In this document: one piece after another, positions 25,824-34,427 of the stretch
Layout: the number at the start of each line of letters is the position of its first letter
How positions within the stretch are numbered: position 1 is the stretch's first letter
Origin: Natronolimnohabitans sp. A-GB9
GTDB lineage: Archaea > Halobacteriota > Halobacteria > Halobacteriales > Natrialbaceae
Assembly (NCBI RefSeq): GCF_030848565.1
Contig: NZ_JAVDDV010000011.1
Span: 49,702-113,701, forward strand
DNA length: 64,000 nt
Direction: 5' to 3'
The notes under the pieces: model-generated
What the model saw: the letters and a program-made list of their open reading frames with translations, nothing else
Told to the model about the DNA's origin: nothing
Databases searched by the model: none
Made by a program: the position numbers and the translations under genes

Positions 25824-26171
25824 CTATTCGCCGTAGGAGCTGTGCGTTGATCGCCACGATGACAGTACTCTCCGATATCCTCGAAGTCGCACACATTTGG
25901 CCTCATTTATCTCCTCGTCCTCGAGGCCGTAGCCGGTTCCGTCGTCTTTCTCGAGGACGCCGACGAGGATCTTCATGAGTGTCGACTTCCCGGACCCGTT
26001 CTCGCCGATGATCCCGACGATCTCCTTCGGGCGAACGTCGATGGACGCGCCGGTCAGTACCTCGACTGATCTGGTGAGTGGTACCCTCGAACCGTACGTT
26101 TTGGTGATGTCGTCCGCACTAAGTGCGCTGTCCGATACGTCGGCGTCCGTTTCTGGGGTTTGCTGACTCAT
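25824..26171 (-). pseudogene. Truncated ABC-transporter ATPase fragment
   Basis: The 115-codon ORF begins like an ABC ATPase ([45 protein letters not shown] with the Walker A motif). Homology stops after about residue 78: the signature motif, Walker B and the switch His are absent, and the last 37 codons look unrelated. A full domain needs about 220 residues. It lies between copA and the permease, so I read it as a relic cut by a rearrangement. Confidence 0.7.
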
Positions 26172-26213
26172 TGGTCGAACGGTGGGTGAAACGACAGTGG
26201 AAAGGCGGTTCGG

Positions 26214-28502
26214 CTACAGCTCGAGGTTGCCGAGGCGCGTGGAGTTGGTGATGACCGACAGGCTCGAGGTGAACATCGCGATCACGGCGATCACCGGGTG
26301 GAGCAGGCCGAAGAAGGCGATCGGGAGCGCCAGCGTGTTGTAGATAAAGGCCCAGAAGAGGTTCTGTTTGATCTTCGCGAAGATCCGCTCGGAGAGGGTA
26401 AACGCGTCGACGAGTCCCTCGAGCGAACCCCGGACGAGGCTGACGTCGCTAGCCTGGATCGCGATGTCGGTGCCGGTGCCGATCGCGACGCCGACGTTGG
26501 CCTGTTTCAACGCGGGGGCGTCGTTGATCCCGTCGCCGACCATCGCTACGTTCTTGCCCTCCTCCTGGAGGTCACGGACCTTTTCGATCTTGTCCTGGGG
26601 CAGGACGCCGGCCATGACGCGGTCGGGATCGATGTCGACCTCCTCGGCGATCGCCCGGGCGGTCCGCTCGTTGTCGCCGGTGATCATCCACGTCTCGATC
26701 CCGCGGTCGTGGAGCGTCTCGATGGGGGCGTAGGAGTCGTCTTTGATCGTGTCGGCTGTGGCCACGACGCCGACAACCTCCGATTCGACCCCGACGAGTA
26801 CCGTAGTCTTGCCCTCGGCCTCGAGGTCGTCGAGCGTCGACTCGTAGAACGGCGGGACCTCAACCCCGACCTCCTCGAGGAACGCCAGGTTCCCGACGTA
26901 CACTCGCCGGTCGTCGATGGTTGCCTCGACGCCTTTTCCGGGGACGCTGTCGAAGTCCTCGAGGTCGGCGAGGTCGATGCCCTCTTCCTCGGCGTACTCG
27001 ATGATCGCCTGGCCGATCGGGTGTTCGCTCCCGCGCTCGGCGGAGGCCGCTAGGCGGACGACCTCACGTTCGTCGAGTGCGTCTTCCGGTTCAACGACGC
27101 CGCCGTCGCTCTGGACGCCGGGCCCGCCGGCGACCACGTCCGTCAGGGAGTGGTCACCCTCCGTGATCGTCCCGGTCTTGTCGAGTACGACGGTGTCGAT
27201 GTCTTTCATCGTCTGGATCGCCTCGCCGTCCCGAAAGAGGACGCCGTTCTCCGCGGCCTTGCCGGTCCCGGCCATCAGCGCGGTCGGCGTCGCCAGCCCG
27301 AGCGCACACGGACAGGCGATGACCAGCACTGCCACCGAAGCGAAGATCGCGAGCGTCAGCGGCTCGAGTGCCAGGTCGACCCACGGGAGGTACGGCGCGC
27401 CGACCCCGGCGACGACGCCCATTGCGTCGGGGAAGAGGAACCACGAGAGGAAGGATAGGGCGGCGAGGGTCAACACGATCGGGACGAAGACGTTCGTGAC
27501 GCGGTCGGTCAGCGCCTGGATCGGGACCTTCGTCCCCTGGGCTTCCTCGACGAGGTCGACGACCTGCGAGAGGAAGGTATCGTCGCCGACCTTCTGGGCC
27601 TCGACTTTGAGCATCCCGGCCCCGTTTACCGTCGAGCCGATGACCTCGTCACCTTCCTCCTTCGAGACGGGGTCGGACTCGCCGGTAACCATCGACTCGT
27701 CGACGCTGCTGCGGCCCTCGAGGACGACGCCGTCGACGGGTACCTTCTCGCCCGGCCGGACGACTACCACGTCGCCGACCTCGACCTCCTCGACCGGGAC
27801 CTCGAGTTCCTCGCCGTCACGGAGGACCCGGGCCGTCTCGGCCTGCATCGACAGCAGCCCCTCGATTGCGGCGCTCGCCCGGCCTTTCGCCCGGTCCTCG
27901 AGGTACGTTCCCACGAGGTGGGAGGCCATGATCATCGCGCCGACGCCGGCGTAGTTCTCCATTGGCGTGACGAAGACCATGACGCCGGTCGCCCACGCGA
28001 CGACCGTCCCCAGTGCGATAAGCGAGTCCATATTGAACGTGCCGTTGCCTAACGCGCGAAGCGCCGACGCGATGGTGGTCCGGCCGTAGTAGAAGACCAC
28101 GGGGGTCGCGAAGGCGAGTAATAGCACGTCGATCTGGAACCCCGTGAGCGGATCGAGCGGGGTCCACATGAAGACCATCAAGAGCAAGATCGGCGACGTG
28201 ACGATCCACGCCCGGATCGCCATCCGCCGGAGCGTCTCGAGTTCCTCCTCGTCTTCCATTCCGTCCTCGAGTGACTCTTCGCGAACGCCGTAGCCGGCGG
28301 AATCGACGGCCTCGACCAGCGCTTCGGCGTCGACGTCCGACTCGTGGTGGACGTCCGCCCGCTCAGTCGCGAAGTTGACCGACGCTTCCTTGACCCCGTC
28401 GACGTCCTCGAGGTGCTCCTCGATCGTCGAGGCACAGGTCGCACACGACATTCCCGTCAAGGAGAGGTCAGTGTGCTCGAGTTCTGATTGTGTAGATGTC
28501 AT
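26214..28502 (-). CDS. copA: Cu+-exporting P-type ATPase
   Basis: The 762-residue P1B-type ATPase pumps monovalent copper (or silver) out of the cytoplasm. It has one N-terminal heavy-metal-associated domain (GMSCATC, Cys20 and Cys23), the actuator motif TGES at 274-277, the transport-site CPC at 397-399, the phosphorylated Asp in DKTGT (441-445), then MITGDN and [10 protein letters not shown], and further ligands in the last membrane pair. Full length and apparently intact. The promoter region carries a 20-bp motif shared with the permease gene. It is the core effector of this island. Confidence 0.96.
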   Translation of the reverse strand: MTSTQSELEHTDLSLTGMSCATCASTIEEHLEDVDGVKEASVNFATERADVHHESDVDAEALVEAVDSAGYGVREESLEDGMEDEEELETLRRMAIRAWIVTSPILLLMVFMWTPLDPLTGFQIDVLLLAFATPVVFYYGRTTIASALRALGNGTFNMDSLIALGTVVAWATGVMVFVTPMENYAGVGAMIMASHLVGTYLEDRAKGRASAAIEGLLSMQAETARVLRDGEELEVPVEEVEVGDVVVVRPGEKVPVDGVVLEGRSSVDESMVTGESDPVSKEEGDEVIGSTVNGAGMLKVEAQKVGDDTFLSQVVDLVEEAQGTKVPIQALTDRVTNVFVPIVLTLAALSFLSWFLFPDAMGVVAGVGAPYLPWVDLALEPLTLAIFASVAVLVIACPCALGLATPTALMAGTGKAAENGVLFRDGEAIQTMKDIDTVVLDKTGTITEGDHSLTDVVAGGPGVQSDGGVVEPEDALDEREVVRLAASAERGSEHPIGQAIIEYAEEEGIDLADLEDFDSVPGKGVEATIDDRRVYVGNLAFLEEVGVEVPPFYESTLDDLEAEGKTTVLVGVESEVVGVVATADTIKDDSYAPIETLHDRGIETWMITGDNERTARAIAEEVDIDPDRVMAGVLPQDKIEKVRDLQEEGKNVAMVGDGINDAPALKQANVGVAIGTGTDIAIQASDVSLVRGSLEGLVDAFTLSERIFAKIKQNLFWAFIYNTLALPIAFFGLLHPVIAVIAMFTSSLSVITNSTRLGNLEL

Positions 28503-28535
28503 GGTGGATCCCTCGGTTTACTATACGGGCTTATC

Positions 28536-28555
28536 CTTCAAGCGGTTTCTTGCTA
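28536..28555 (-). promoter_or_regulatory. Motif shared with the permease promoter
   Basis: CTTCAAGCGGTTTCTTGCTA (plus-strand spelling) lies 34-53 bases before the copA ATG and matches 25736-25755 at 18 of 20 positions. The distance suits the core-promoter or operator position of a haloarchaeal gene. Confidence 0.55.
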
Positions 28556-28736
28556 AAAAACCTCGAATCAGGACGGGGCAAATCTTCGAATCAAAAGGAT
28601 ATCCTTGCCGCTAGCTCGGATATGGATGTAATCGCTCGTAGGGCAACTTGTGTTCCAGAGTGCTGTATATGATAGTAATGATAAGTCCCCTCAGTTGTAG
28701 GTACGCATTTACCGCACCTTCGATACCTAAGTCTCG

Positions 28737-28916
28737 GGCTTTGGTGAATCGCCGTACAGAGTCGGGGTGTAGTGTCTCGCTGTCTTCCCGAGATTGGTCA
28801 CTCGATTCGTTACCGCTGGATTCATCGAGGGAGCAGTCACGATCGTTCCAGTGTGACGCCTCGAGCGACGTGATTCTTCGCGGTAAGTCGCCGCCGTCTA
28901 GTGATTCACCAGAGCC
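28737..28916. mobile_element. 180-bp MITE, copy 2
   Basis: Same length and end sequences as the element at 15266 (GGCTTTGGTGAATCGC at 28737; complement of GGCTCTGGTGAATCAC ending at 28916), in opposite orientation, with a diverged but alignable interior. No matching 8-bp target duplication: the flanks are AAGTCTCG and ATCATTAC, so it is older or rearranged. It ends four bases from the multicopper oxidase stop codon and may supply its transcript end. The stretch 28556-28736 beside it holds no supported gene. Confidence 0.75.
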
Positions 28917-28920
28917 ATCA

Positions 28921-30342
28921 TTACTTCTCGTACGGGACCTCACGTGCCATCCCTGTTTCCATGTGATAAAGATGGTGGCAGTGGAAAAACCACGCACCGG
29001 AGTTGTCAGCGACAAAATCGATTGTAATCTCTCCCATATGGCCGGGAACGATGACTGTATCCTTGAGGGCATCACCGACCACAAAGTGGTGTCCGTGGAG
29101 GTGCATTGGGTGGCGCATCGGACTTCGGTTGGCCATTCGGAAGCGAACGTGTTCGCCCTCTTCGATACTGATCGGATCGGCATCCGGATACGCCTGTCCG
29201 TTGATCGTCCACTCGTCCCCACCCATCATTTCTCCGGATAAGGTGAGGTCAATCGTTCGATCTGGCTCTCCACGATATTCATCAAGAGAGTCGATCGCGT
29301 GTAAGTCCGAAAGTTGGAGCTGACGGGAACCGATTTCACCTTCGGTGACGTCCCCATCAGACTGGTCGTAGTCCAGTAGTGCCCGGCCAGCCGACGTCGA
29401 TTTGTTGACGGCCCTGACCTGGATCGGCCATGTACCTGGTGATCGTGCTTCAACGACAGCATCGTATCGTTCCCCTGGGCCGATTTCGAGCGTATCGACA
29501 GGGACGGGTTCGACAGCTGGACCATCCGTATGAGTAACGACGAGGTCGTGGTCGTCGATACCGATTTCGTAAGTCGCTGCCGCTGCTGCGTTAATCAGTC
29601 GTAGTCTAATCCGGCTGCCCTCTTCGACATCAACGGTTGCCGGTTCGTCCGGGAGCCGCCCGTTGATCAGCGTTCCTTCTGCCGGCGGCGCGTCGGGGAA
29701 TCCACCACCTCCCATACCACCCATGCCGCCTCCATTTCCGTTCGAGGTCTCGACACGTGGCTCAGTCGGGAGATACTCATCCAATACGAGTGTCGCTTCG
29801 GTGTCGTACTCGATATGTGGATCTCGCTCTTCGATGATGAGTGGGCCGAGCAGTTCTCGATCCAGTTGCAGACCGACGTGACTGTGATACCAATGTGTGC
29901 CAGCCGGTTCCGCATCGAACTCGTAGACGAATTCCTCGCCAGGTTCAATCGCAGCCTGGGTGACGCCCGGAACGCCGTCCATCGCGTTATCACCGTCAAG
30001 TACCATCCCGTGCCAGTGAATCGTCGTTTCCTCAGACAGGTCATTCTCGATGGTGACGCGGACGCGTTCACCCTCCACTGCACGAATTTCGGGCCCCGGA
30101 TATTCACCGTTGTACGTCCAGCCGTTGTAGGACTCACCGCCTGCGACGATCACTTCACTCTCAGTCGCGCTTAGCTGGTACTCCCGATCCGGATCGCCGT
30201 ATTGTGGCTCTGGCAATTCGCGTTCGTCCGGTGATGGGTCGTTATCGATTGTGGTATCGAGACATCCAGCAATCAGGGTTCCACCTGCGAGAGCACTCGA
30301 CTTGAGCAGGTCACGTCGGCTTGTTGTGTATGTATCTTTCAT
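28921..30342 (-). CDS. Multicopper oxidase, Tat lipoprotein
   Basis: The 473-residue extracellular oxidase has a Tat signal (SRRDLLKSSALAGG) with lipobox IAGC. All four copper-binding segments are present: HWHG (109-112), HWYHSH (150-155), HPMHLHGH (411-418) and HCHHLYHMETGM (454-465), giving type 1, 2 and 3 sites. A Gly/Met-rich loop (NGNGGGMGGMGGGG, about residue 210) resembles the Met-rich copper-binding insert of CueO-type cuprous oxidases. It probably oxidises Cu+ to the less toxic Cu2+, or is laccase-like. It follows the cupredoxin gene on the same strand, 110 bases downstream. Confidence 0.93.
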   Translation of the reverse strand: MKDTYTTSRRDLLKSSALAGGTLIAGCLDTTIDNDPSPDERELPEPQYGDPDREYQLSATESEVIVAGGESYNGWTYNGEYPGPEIRAVEGERVRVTIENDLSEETTIHWHGMVLDGDNAMDGVPGVTQAAIEPGEEFVYEFDAEPAGTHWYHSHVGLQLDRELLGPLIIEERDPHIEYDTEATLVLDEYLPTEPRVETSNGNGGGMGGMGGGGFPDAPPAEGTLINGRLPDEPATVDVEEGSRIRLRLINAAAAATYEIGIDDHDLVVTHTDGPAVEPVPVDTLEIGPGERYDAVVEARSPGTWPIQVRAVNKSTSAGRALLDYDQSDGDVTEGEIGSRQLQLSDLHAIDSLDEYRGEPDRTIDLTLSGEMMGGDEWTINGQAYPDADPISIEEGEHVRFRMANRSPMRHPMHLHGHHFVVGDALKDTVIVPGHMGEITIDFVADNSGAWFFHCHHLYHMETGMAREVPYEK

Positions 30343-30414
30343 TAAGGCTCCAATATGGTATATCGTGATCCGCCGCTTTCTTCAGTAGTCTTTGTACGGT
30401 TCGAGCACGCTAAA

Positions 30415-30437
30415 GTATTGTACACCACATACAATAC
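30415..30437. promoter_or_regulatory. Inverted repeat between cupredoxin and multicopper oxidase genes
   Basis: GTATTGT (30415-30421) and ACAATAC (30431-30437) are 7-bp arms around nine bases, just after the cupredoxin stop codon and 73 bases before the oxidase ATG. It may be an operator for the oxidase or a weak terminator. Confidence 0.35.
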
Positions 30438-30452
30438 AGATGTCGGCAGTGG

Positions 30453-31166
30453 TCAGTGTTCCTGAAGGGCATTCCGAGTCTGGTGGTTAAACTGCTCCAG
30501 TTCGTGGCGTGCAGCCTCGGGCAATTCATCAGAAGGGGACCGCAACGCCGGTTGTCCATCCGGATCAAGGTCAGGATCACCGACGATCACGCGGCCAACC
30601 ATTCCCGTCGATTCGTGGGTCTGGTCTCCGCCGTGATGACCGCCACCGTGATGATCGCCGCCCCGATGACCGTGACCACTGATCGTACAGGTGTAGTCGT
30701 AGACTCCCTCCCCTTCGAAAGTCAGCTCGAACGTTTCACCTGCCGTGCCGTAGACGTCGCTCGCCCACGGGTCGGTGCCATCTGGAATTCGTTGCTCAGT
30801 CGCTGATGGGAGGACGGAGGCGTTCTCCGGATGGTAGGCGACCGTGTCGTGGACGCCGCTGTCGAGCACCCACGTCACCGTTCCACCCGGTTCGACGTGA
30901 ACGACGTGTGGGACGAAGTGATGAGCGTCGTCGTCAGACTCCATCGTCACTTCGATCTGTTCCTCCGGATGACCGAGTGTATGATCGATTTCGTGATCGT
31001 GGCCATCGGAATCTGATCCGGCTTGGCTTGCATCCTCCTGGGTGCTGCCATCGTCGTCGTTATTCACCGGATTTGTGCTATCGCTCAGACAGCCAGCAAG
31101 CCCAATGGTAATTGTACTTCCTGTGAGTGCGAGCGTTCGTCGTCGAGTAAGTAGTTGATTGGTCAT
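30453..31166 (-). CDS. Cupredoxin lipoprotein with His-rich active-site loop
   Basis: The 237-residue protein starts at the ATG at 31166; a GTG three codons upstream is an alternative. Tat-type signal TRRRTLALTGS, lipobox LAGC, then a His/Asp-rich linker (DGHDHEIDHTLGH). The plastocyanin fold has first ligand His in GVHDTVAYHP, Cys in YDYTCTISGHGH and Met in STGMVGRV. The loop between Cys/His and Met, normally a few residues, is expanded by about 20 residues rich in His and Gly (HRGGDHHGGGHHGG). This suggests extra metal binding at the electron-transfer face. Located upstream of the multicopper oxidase, so it is a likely partner. Confidence 0.85.
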   Translation of the reverse strand: MTNQLLTRRRTLALTGSTITIGLAGCLSDSTNPVNNDDDGSTQEDASQAGSDSDGHDHEIDHTLGHPEEQIEVTMESDDDAHHFVPHVVHVEPGGTVTWVLDSGVHDTVAYHPENASVLPSATEQRIPDGTDPWASDVYGTAGETFELTFEGEGVYDYTCTISGHGHRGGDHHGGGHHGGDQTHESTGMVGRVIVGDPDLDPDGQPALRSPSDELPEAARHELEQFNHQTRNALQEH

Positions 31167-31171
31167 TAGGA

Positions 31172-31492
31172 TCACCGATTATCGCTCAGCATCTGGAGTC
31201 GGTTTTCGAACTCTTCGTCGTCGATCTCACCACGTGCATACCGTTCACGAAGTTCTGCGCGGGCTGGGTCTGGCTGTTCTGCATTACTGTCTTCGGGTTG
31301 GCTTCTGGCCCAGTAGAGCGCAAGTGCGATGAGTCCGAGCACCAACAGCGGCCAGACGAACATTCCACCGCCGAAGATGTCCCAGCCAGTGCTCATCATT
31401 CCGCCCCCCATCGTGAAGACTGGAATCACAAGTAAGGCAGCGAGGGCAAGGATGACGAGTATCGTTTTCTCAGTCTGACTCGTGGAACTCAC
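31172..31492 (-). CDS. SHOCT-domain membrane protein
   Basis: The 106-residue protein has two hydrophobic segments (about residues 8-28 and 42-62) with a Met/Gly-rich loop between (TMGGGMMSTGWDIFGGGMF) and a C-terminal SHOCT motif (RAELRERYARGEIDDEEFENRLQML). The SHOCT motif is a short helix pair found at the ends of many membrane proteins. It overlaps the DUF302 gene by four bases. Paralogue of the protein at 31946. Function unknown; the Met-rich loop could touch copper. Confidence 0.8.
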   Translation of the reverse strand: MSSTSQTEKTILVILALAALLVIPVFTMGGGMMSTGWDIFGGGMFVWPLLVLGLIALALYWARSQPEDSNAEQPDPARAELRERYARGEIDDEEFENRLQMLSDNR

Positions 31493-31905
31493 CGGGGCTC
31501 ACCCCCAGACGGAAATTGTTCGTCTATAGCTGTAATCACTCGTTCAAACCGCTCGTGAACATCCGTCGAAATTTCTTCGAGCTGCGGATTGTCGGCGACT
31601 TCGAGGAGTCGCTGGGGATCGACGGCGCTCACAACGATATCATCGTCCGTTTCGTAAACGATCACGTTACACGGAAGTAATGCTCCCAACTCCGGTTCTT
31701 GAGCAAGCCCCTGGTGGGCAAGCGACGGGTTGCAGGCTCCGAGAATCCGATACTGATCGACATGAACGTCGAGTTTCTCTTTCAGCGTCGTCTGGACATC
31801 GATGTCGGAGAGTACGCCGAACCCTTCGTCTTCCAGTACAGTCGTCACTTCACCGATCACGTCGTCGAACGGTGCCTCGACCGTGGTGGTGATTGTGTAT
31901 GTCAT
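31489..31905 (-). CDS. DUF302 domain protein
   Basis: The 138-residue protein starts at MTYTITTTVEAPFD; an ATG nine codons upstream is less likely. It matches the DUF302 pattern: EVTTVLEDEGFGVLSDIDVQ, LGACNPSLAHQGL, and ALLPCNVIVYETDDD. The Cys in LGAC and in LLPC are typical of the family. It is cytoplasmic, with no signal or membrane helix. DUF302 genes are often found with copper and SHOCT genes, but their biochemical role is unclear. It is translationally coupled to the SHOCT gene downstream. Confidence 0.85.
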   Translation of the reverse strand: MTYTITTTVEAPFDDVIGEVTTVLEDEGFGVLSDIDVQTTLKEKLDVHVDQYRILGACNPSLAHQGLAQEPELGALLPCNVIVYETDDDIVVSAVDPQRLLEVADNPQLEEISTDVHERFERVITAIDEQFPSGGEPR

Positions 31906-31945
31906 GGTTTTATCAGCTGATGGTAGCTGCAATATTCCGAGTTGG

Positions 31946-32281
31946 TCACAGCTTCCGTCGTCGTTTTTCGAACTCCTCGTCGGAGAGTTCCCCGCGGGCG
32001 TACTGTTTACGTAGTTCTTCCTGGGCCCGGTCTTGTTGACCTCCGTTCTGCGCCCCTTCGTTACCGCTGGCCATGGAAACGGCGAGAACGATGATTCCGA
32101 GGAGTAACAGGAACCAGAGGAAACCCCAGCCTCCGAACACTCCCCAGCTGCCGTCCATCATGCCGCCGCCACTACCACCTCCCTGGGCCACGGCAGATCC
32201 CGTGGCTCCGATGAGGAGCGTGATGCCTGCGACGAGCCCCGTCCGTCCAATTCGTGCAGCCGATTGTAGTGGTTGTGTCAT
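31946..32281 (-). CDS. SHOCT-domain membrane protein with signal peptide
   Basis: The 111-residue protein has a signal peptide (ending near AVAQ, residue 33), a Gly/Met-rich stretch (GGGSGGGMMDGSWG), one transmembrane helix (about residues 50-70) and a C-terminal SHOCT motif (AQEELRKQYARGELSDEEFEKR). It is first in the minus-strand group SHOCT-DUF302-SHOCT-cupredoxin-oxidase and is divergent from the ArsR-type regulator at 32455, which probably controls this promoter. Confidence 0.8.
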   Translation of the reverse strand: MTQPLQSAARIGRTGLVAGITLLIGATGSAVAQGGGSGGGMMDGSWGVFGGWGFLWFLLLLGIIVLAVSMASGNEGAQNGGQQDRAQEELRKQYARGELSDEEFEKRRRKL

Positions 32282-32454
32282 GTTGCTCTCACATGTAGAT
32301 GTACGCCATTGTATATACTAGCCACCATCGCACAACCCGCGGTCAACGGTCTACGCGAAACATACTTATATGTGGGTCCATGTTCGGAGGTGTAGACAGT
32401 TTCAGCGTTAGACGACAGCACTTTTCTCCGTTGATTACGTATTTTACGCATCAC
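32282..32454. promoter_or_regulatory. Divergent promoter region
   Basis: 173 bases between two divergent starts. TATA-like elements are TGTATATAC near 32312 for the leftward operon and ATACTTATATG near 32364 for the rightward side. It is the natural place for the operator of the regulator encoded at 32455; no clear palindrome was found. Confidence 0.45.
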
Positions 32455-32802
32455 ATGGCGGAGCCAAAATCCGAACGGGTACTCAACCTTCTGGGAGACG
32501 ACTATGCCCGTCAGATTCTGGCCTATTTGACTAAAGAACCGATGTTGGTCGAAGAACTTAGGGAGCAGTGTGATTGCTCCGAGTCGACAATATATGACCG
32601 TCTGGACCAACTCCACTCGATGGGTCTAGTGAGCGAAGATCTCCAGATTGATCCACAAGGTCACCATCGAAAGCAATACGAAACGATACTCAACTCTATC
32701 AACGTCACATTCCATGATGGAATCTACGAAGTCCAATTGGAGATCAAAGAAGACCCTCTAGATCGATTTGCCAGAATGTGGAACGGAATGAGAAGGAACT
32801 AA
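32455..32802 (+). CDS. ArsR-like winged-helix regulator
   Basis: The 115-residue protein starts at the ATG at 32455 (MAEPKSERVLNLLGDD). The winged helix covers about residues 5-75: ARQILAYLTKEPMLVEELRE, the recognition helix CSESTIYDRLDQLHSMGLV, and a wing with HHRKQYETI. Two Cys in REQCDCSES could contribute to metal sensing. It is divergent from the SHOCT/oxidase operon and followed two bases later by a three-helix membrane protein, a pairing common in haloarchaea. Confidence 0.8.
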   Translation: MAEPKSERVLNLLGDDYARQILAYLTKEPMLVEELREQCDCSESTIYDRLDQLHSMGLVSEDLQIDPQGHHRKQYETILNSINVTFHDGIYEVQLEIKEDPLDRFARMWNGMRRN

Positions 32803-32804
32803 TC

Positions 32805-33113
32805 ATGCACACTGAACTGATAATCGCCAAACTTGTCGTCATTGTACTTGGACTAGCCATCGCCTTTCAGGCGTATCGGAGTTATCGCCGTGGAAACGGA
32901 CAACCGATGCTCTATGTTGCAATCGGATTCGTGTTTATTAGTCTGGGTTCTGTCATCGAAGGAATCCTCTATGAGTTGGACGTGTTGACTATTTATCAGT
33001 CAAGCTCAATCCAGACTGGAATCGTTGCGGTTGGCATGCTGTTCGTTCTCTACTCATTGTACGGTGGCTCGATGTCATATACGGTCACTCTTCGGGATGA
33101 AGAAAGACAGTAA
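32805..33113 (+). CDS. Small membrane protein paired with the ArsR-like regulator
   Basis: The 102-residue protein starts at the ATG at 32805 (MHTELIIAKL), two bases after the regulator stop codon. Three hydrophobic segments lie at about residues 5-25, 38-58 and 70-90. The pattern AFQAYRSYRRGNGQPMLYVAIGF matches the membrane proteins that usually accompany such regulators in haloarchaea (DUF7521-type, by recollection). It may hold the regulator at the membrane or transmit a signal. Confidence 0.7.
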   Translation: MHTELIIAKLVVIVLGLAIAFQAYRSYRRGNGQPMLYVAIGFVFISLGSVIEGILYELDVLTIYQSSSIQTGIVAVGMLFVLYSLYGGSMSYTVTLRDEERQ

Positions 33114-33324
33114 TTGTGTTGGTGACTGTAGAGTTCCTGTCGTGGGTTACGGCAGAATAGAACCACTTCATACGAGATTGGCCGACCAATGTCTTGTGCA
33201 AGACACGCGCTCTGTATGCAGCAGGCAGATTTTGACAGCTATCAGAAAGCTCGATCACCGTTCCGGCAACTGCTTGCCCTGTACTTCCTTTTCCGAAGTC
33301 TGTGTGAGGTTTTCTATGGCACAC

Positions 33325-33483
33325 TCAGTTGTCTTCAGGTTCGGCGTCACCGAGTGGCCCGAGAGAGATTGACTTCGCGAGATCGTCGTGAACGTAGAAC
33401 CACGGATTGTAATTGAACCGCGGATCGGAACCTCGAGGGCGCGGGTCCTCCGGGTCGACCTCGTTGTCTTCACGACCGGGCAT
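33325..33483 (-). CDS. Small acidic protein downstream of the resolvase
   Basis: The 52-codon ORF begins MPGREDNEVDPEDPRPRG and has a compact middle with FNYNPWFYVHDDLAKSI. Its ATG lies inside the last codons of the serine recombinase gene (14-base overlap), so translation is probably coupled. No family recognised. The composition is typical of a real haloarchaeal protein. The stretch 33114-33324 after it shows no gene. Confidence 0.45.
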   Translation of the reverse strand: MPGREDNEVDPEDPRPRGSDPRFNYNPWFYVHDDLAKSISLGPLGDAEPEDN

Positions 33484-34255
33484 TGTTCTCCTCCAGTTCG
33501 TCGGTCTCGTCTATATCGAGTTCCGGGAGCGGTCCGAACTCGACGATCGCCGAGTCGGTCCTGTCGTCCTCGTGGTCGCCTTCGAGGTACATCTGCCGGC
33601 GTTCCTCGTCGTTGTACAGGTGGGTGAGTGTCGACCGTGGGGTTCCAGAGTCTTCGGCCACCTGTCGTTTACTCTCGCCGCTCGCGATGCGCTCGAGCGC
33701 GTGACGGACGTTGAGAAACTCCTCCGGGTCTACGTGTAATCGACCATCGTCGCCAACGGAGAAGCCACGTGGAGGTCGTGACGTCCACTTACTTGCCTTC
33801 TGTGCTGCCCGTATTCCTGAGTTTATCCGTTCGAGTTTCTGCTGTTGCTCGAATTGTGCCAATTCACTCAACAGACTCGTAATGATCCGGTTCACTGCAT
33901 TGGTTACAGGATCGTCAGCTGCATCGATATTGATCGGGTTTTGAACGAACTCCACGCTACAGTCGTTATCCAGGCAGAGCGTGATGAACTCCATAACTGC
34001 TTGTGATCCTTCGCGAGAGAACCGGCTTACTTCGGAACAGACAACGACGTCGTACTCGCCGCTCACGATCTCGTCTTGTAGCTCCTTGAACTCACGCCGA
34101 TCCCCGGTCGTGCCGGTCTGGATGTCTGTGTACACGTCGACGGTTTCATACTCACTGTCCCGCTCGTCGAGCGTCTCGCGACAGTCTTCGATTTGCCGTT
34201 GTGGATCTTGCTCGTTTGTCGAAACACGAGCGTAGATAGCGGCATTCATTCTCAC
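33470..34255 (-). CDS. Serine recombinase (resolvase/invertase family)
   Basis: The 261-residue site-specific recombinase has an N-terminal catalytic domain with the nucleophile Ser12 in YARVSTNEQDPQRQ, the Arg-rich motif SRFSREGSQAVMEF and the long E helix (LLSELAQFEQQQKLERI). A C-terminal helix-turn-helix follows (GESKRQVAEDSGTPRSTLTHL, about residues 190-215). The size is that of small resolvases, so resolution of dimers or cointegrates is likely. It lies at the right edge of the copper island and may have had a part in moving it. Confidence 0.88.
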   Translation of the reverse strand: MRMNAAIYARVSTNEQDPQRQIEDCRETLDERDSEYETVDVYTDIQTGTTGDRREFKELQDEIVSGEYDVVVCSEVSRFSREGSQAVMEFITLCLDNDCSVEFVQNPINIDAADDPVTNAVNRIITSLLSELAQFEQQQKLERINSGIRAAQKASKWTSRPPRGFSVGDDGRLHVDPEEFLNVRHALERIASGESKRQVAEDSGTPRSTLTHLYNDEERRQMYLEGDHEDDRTDSAIVEFGPLPELDIDETDELEENNARS

Positions 34256-34427
34256 CTATACGTAACCTCCAATCAACTTAAAGAAAAGAGCATATCGACA
34301 GGGTGGCTAAGAAGAATACCTTTTCGACAGAAGAGTTCTCGCTATAGATTACCAACAACGTGATCAGTTAGTTACGACTCCAGATATGTTTGGAAAGAAG
34401 CAATCCTCTTGGGCTCATCCGTGAAAG

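Noticed and set aside
28611..29222. Minus-strand ORF running from the oxidase gene through MITE copy 2
   Set aside because: It is out of frame within the oxidase and then reads through the mobile element; the peptide is a by-product of the MITE sequence.
34370..34393. Sequence resembling the end of the ISH6-family element (20 of 24 bases)
   Set aside because: Short and without a partner end or target duplication; could be chance or a worn solo end.
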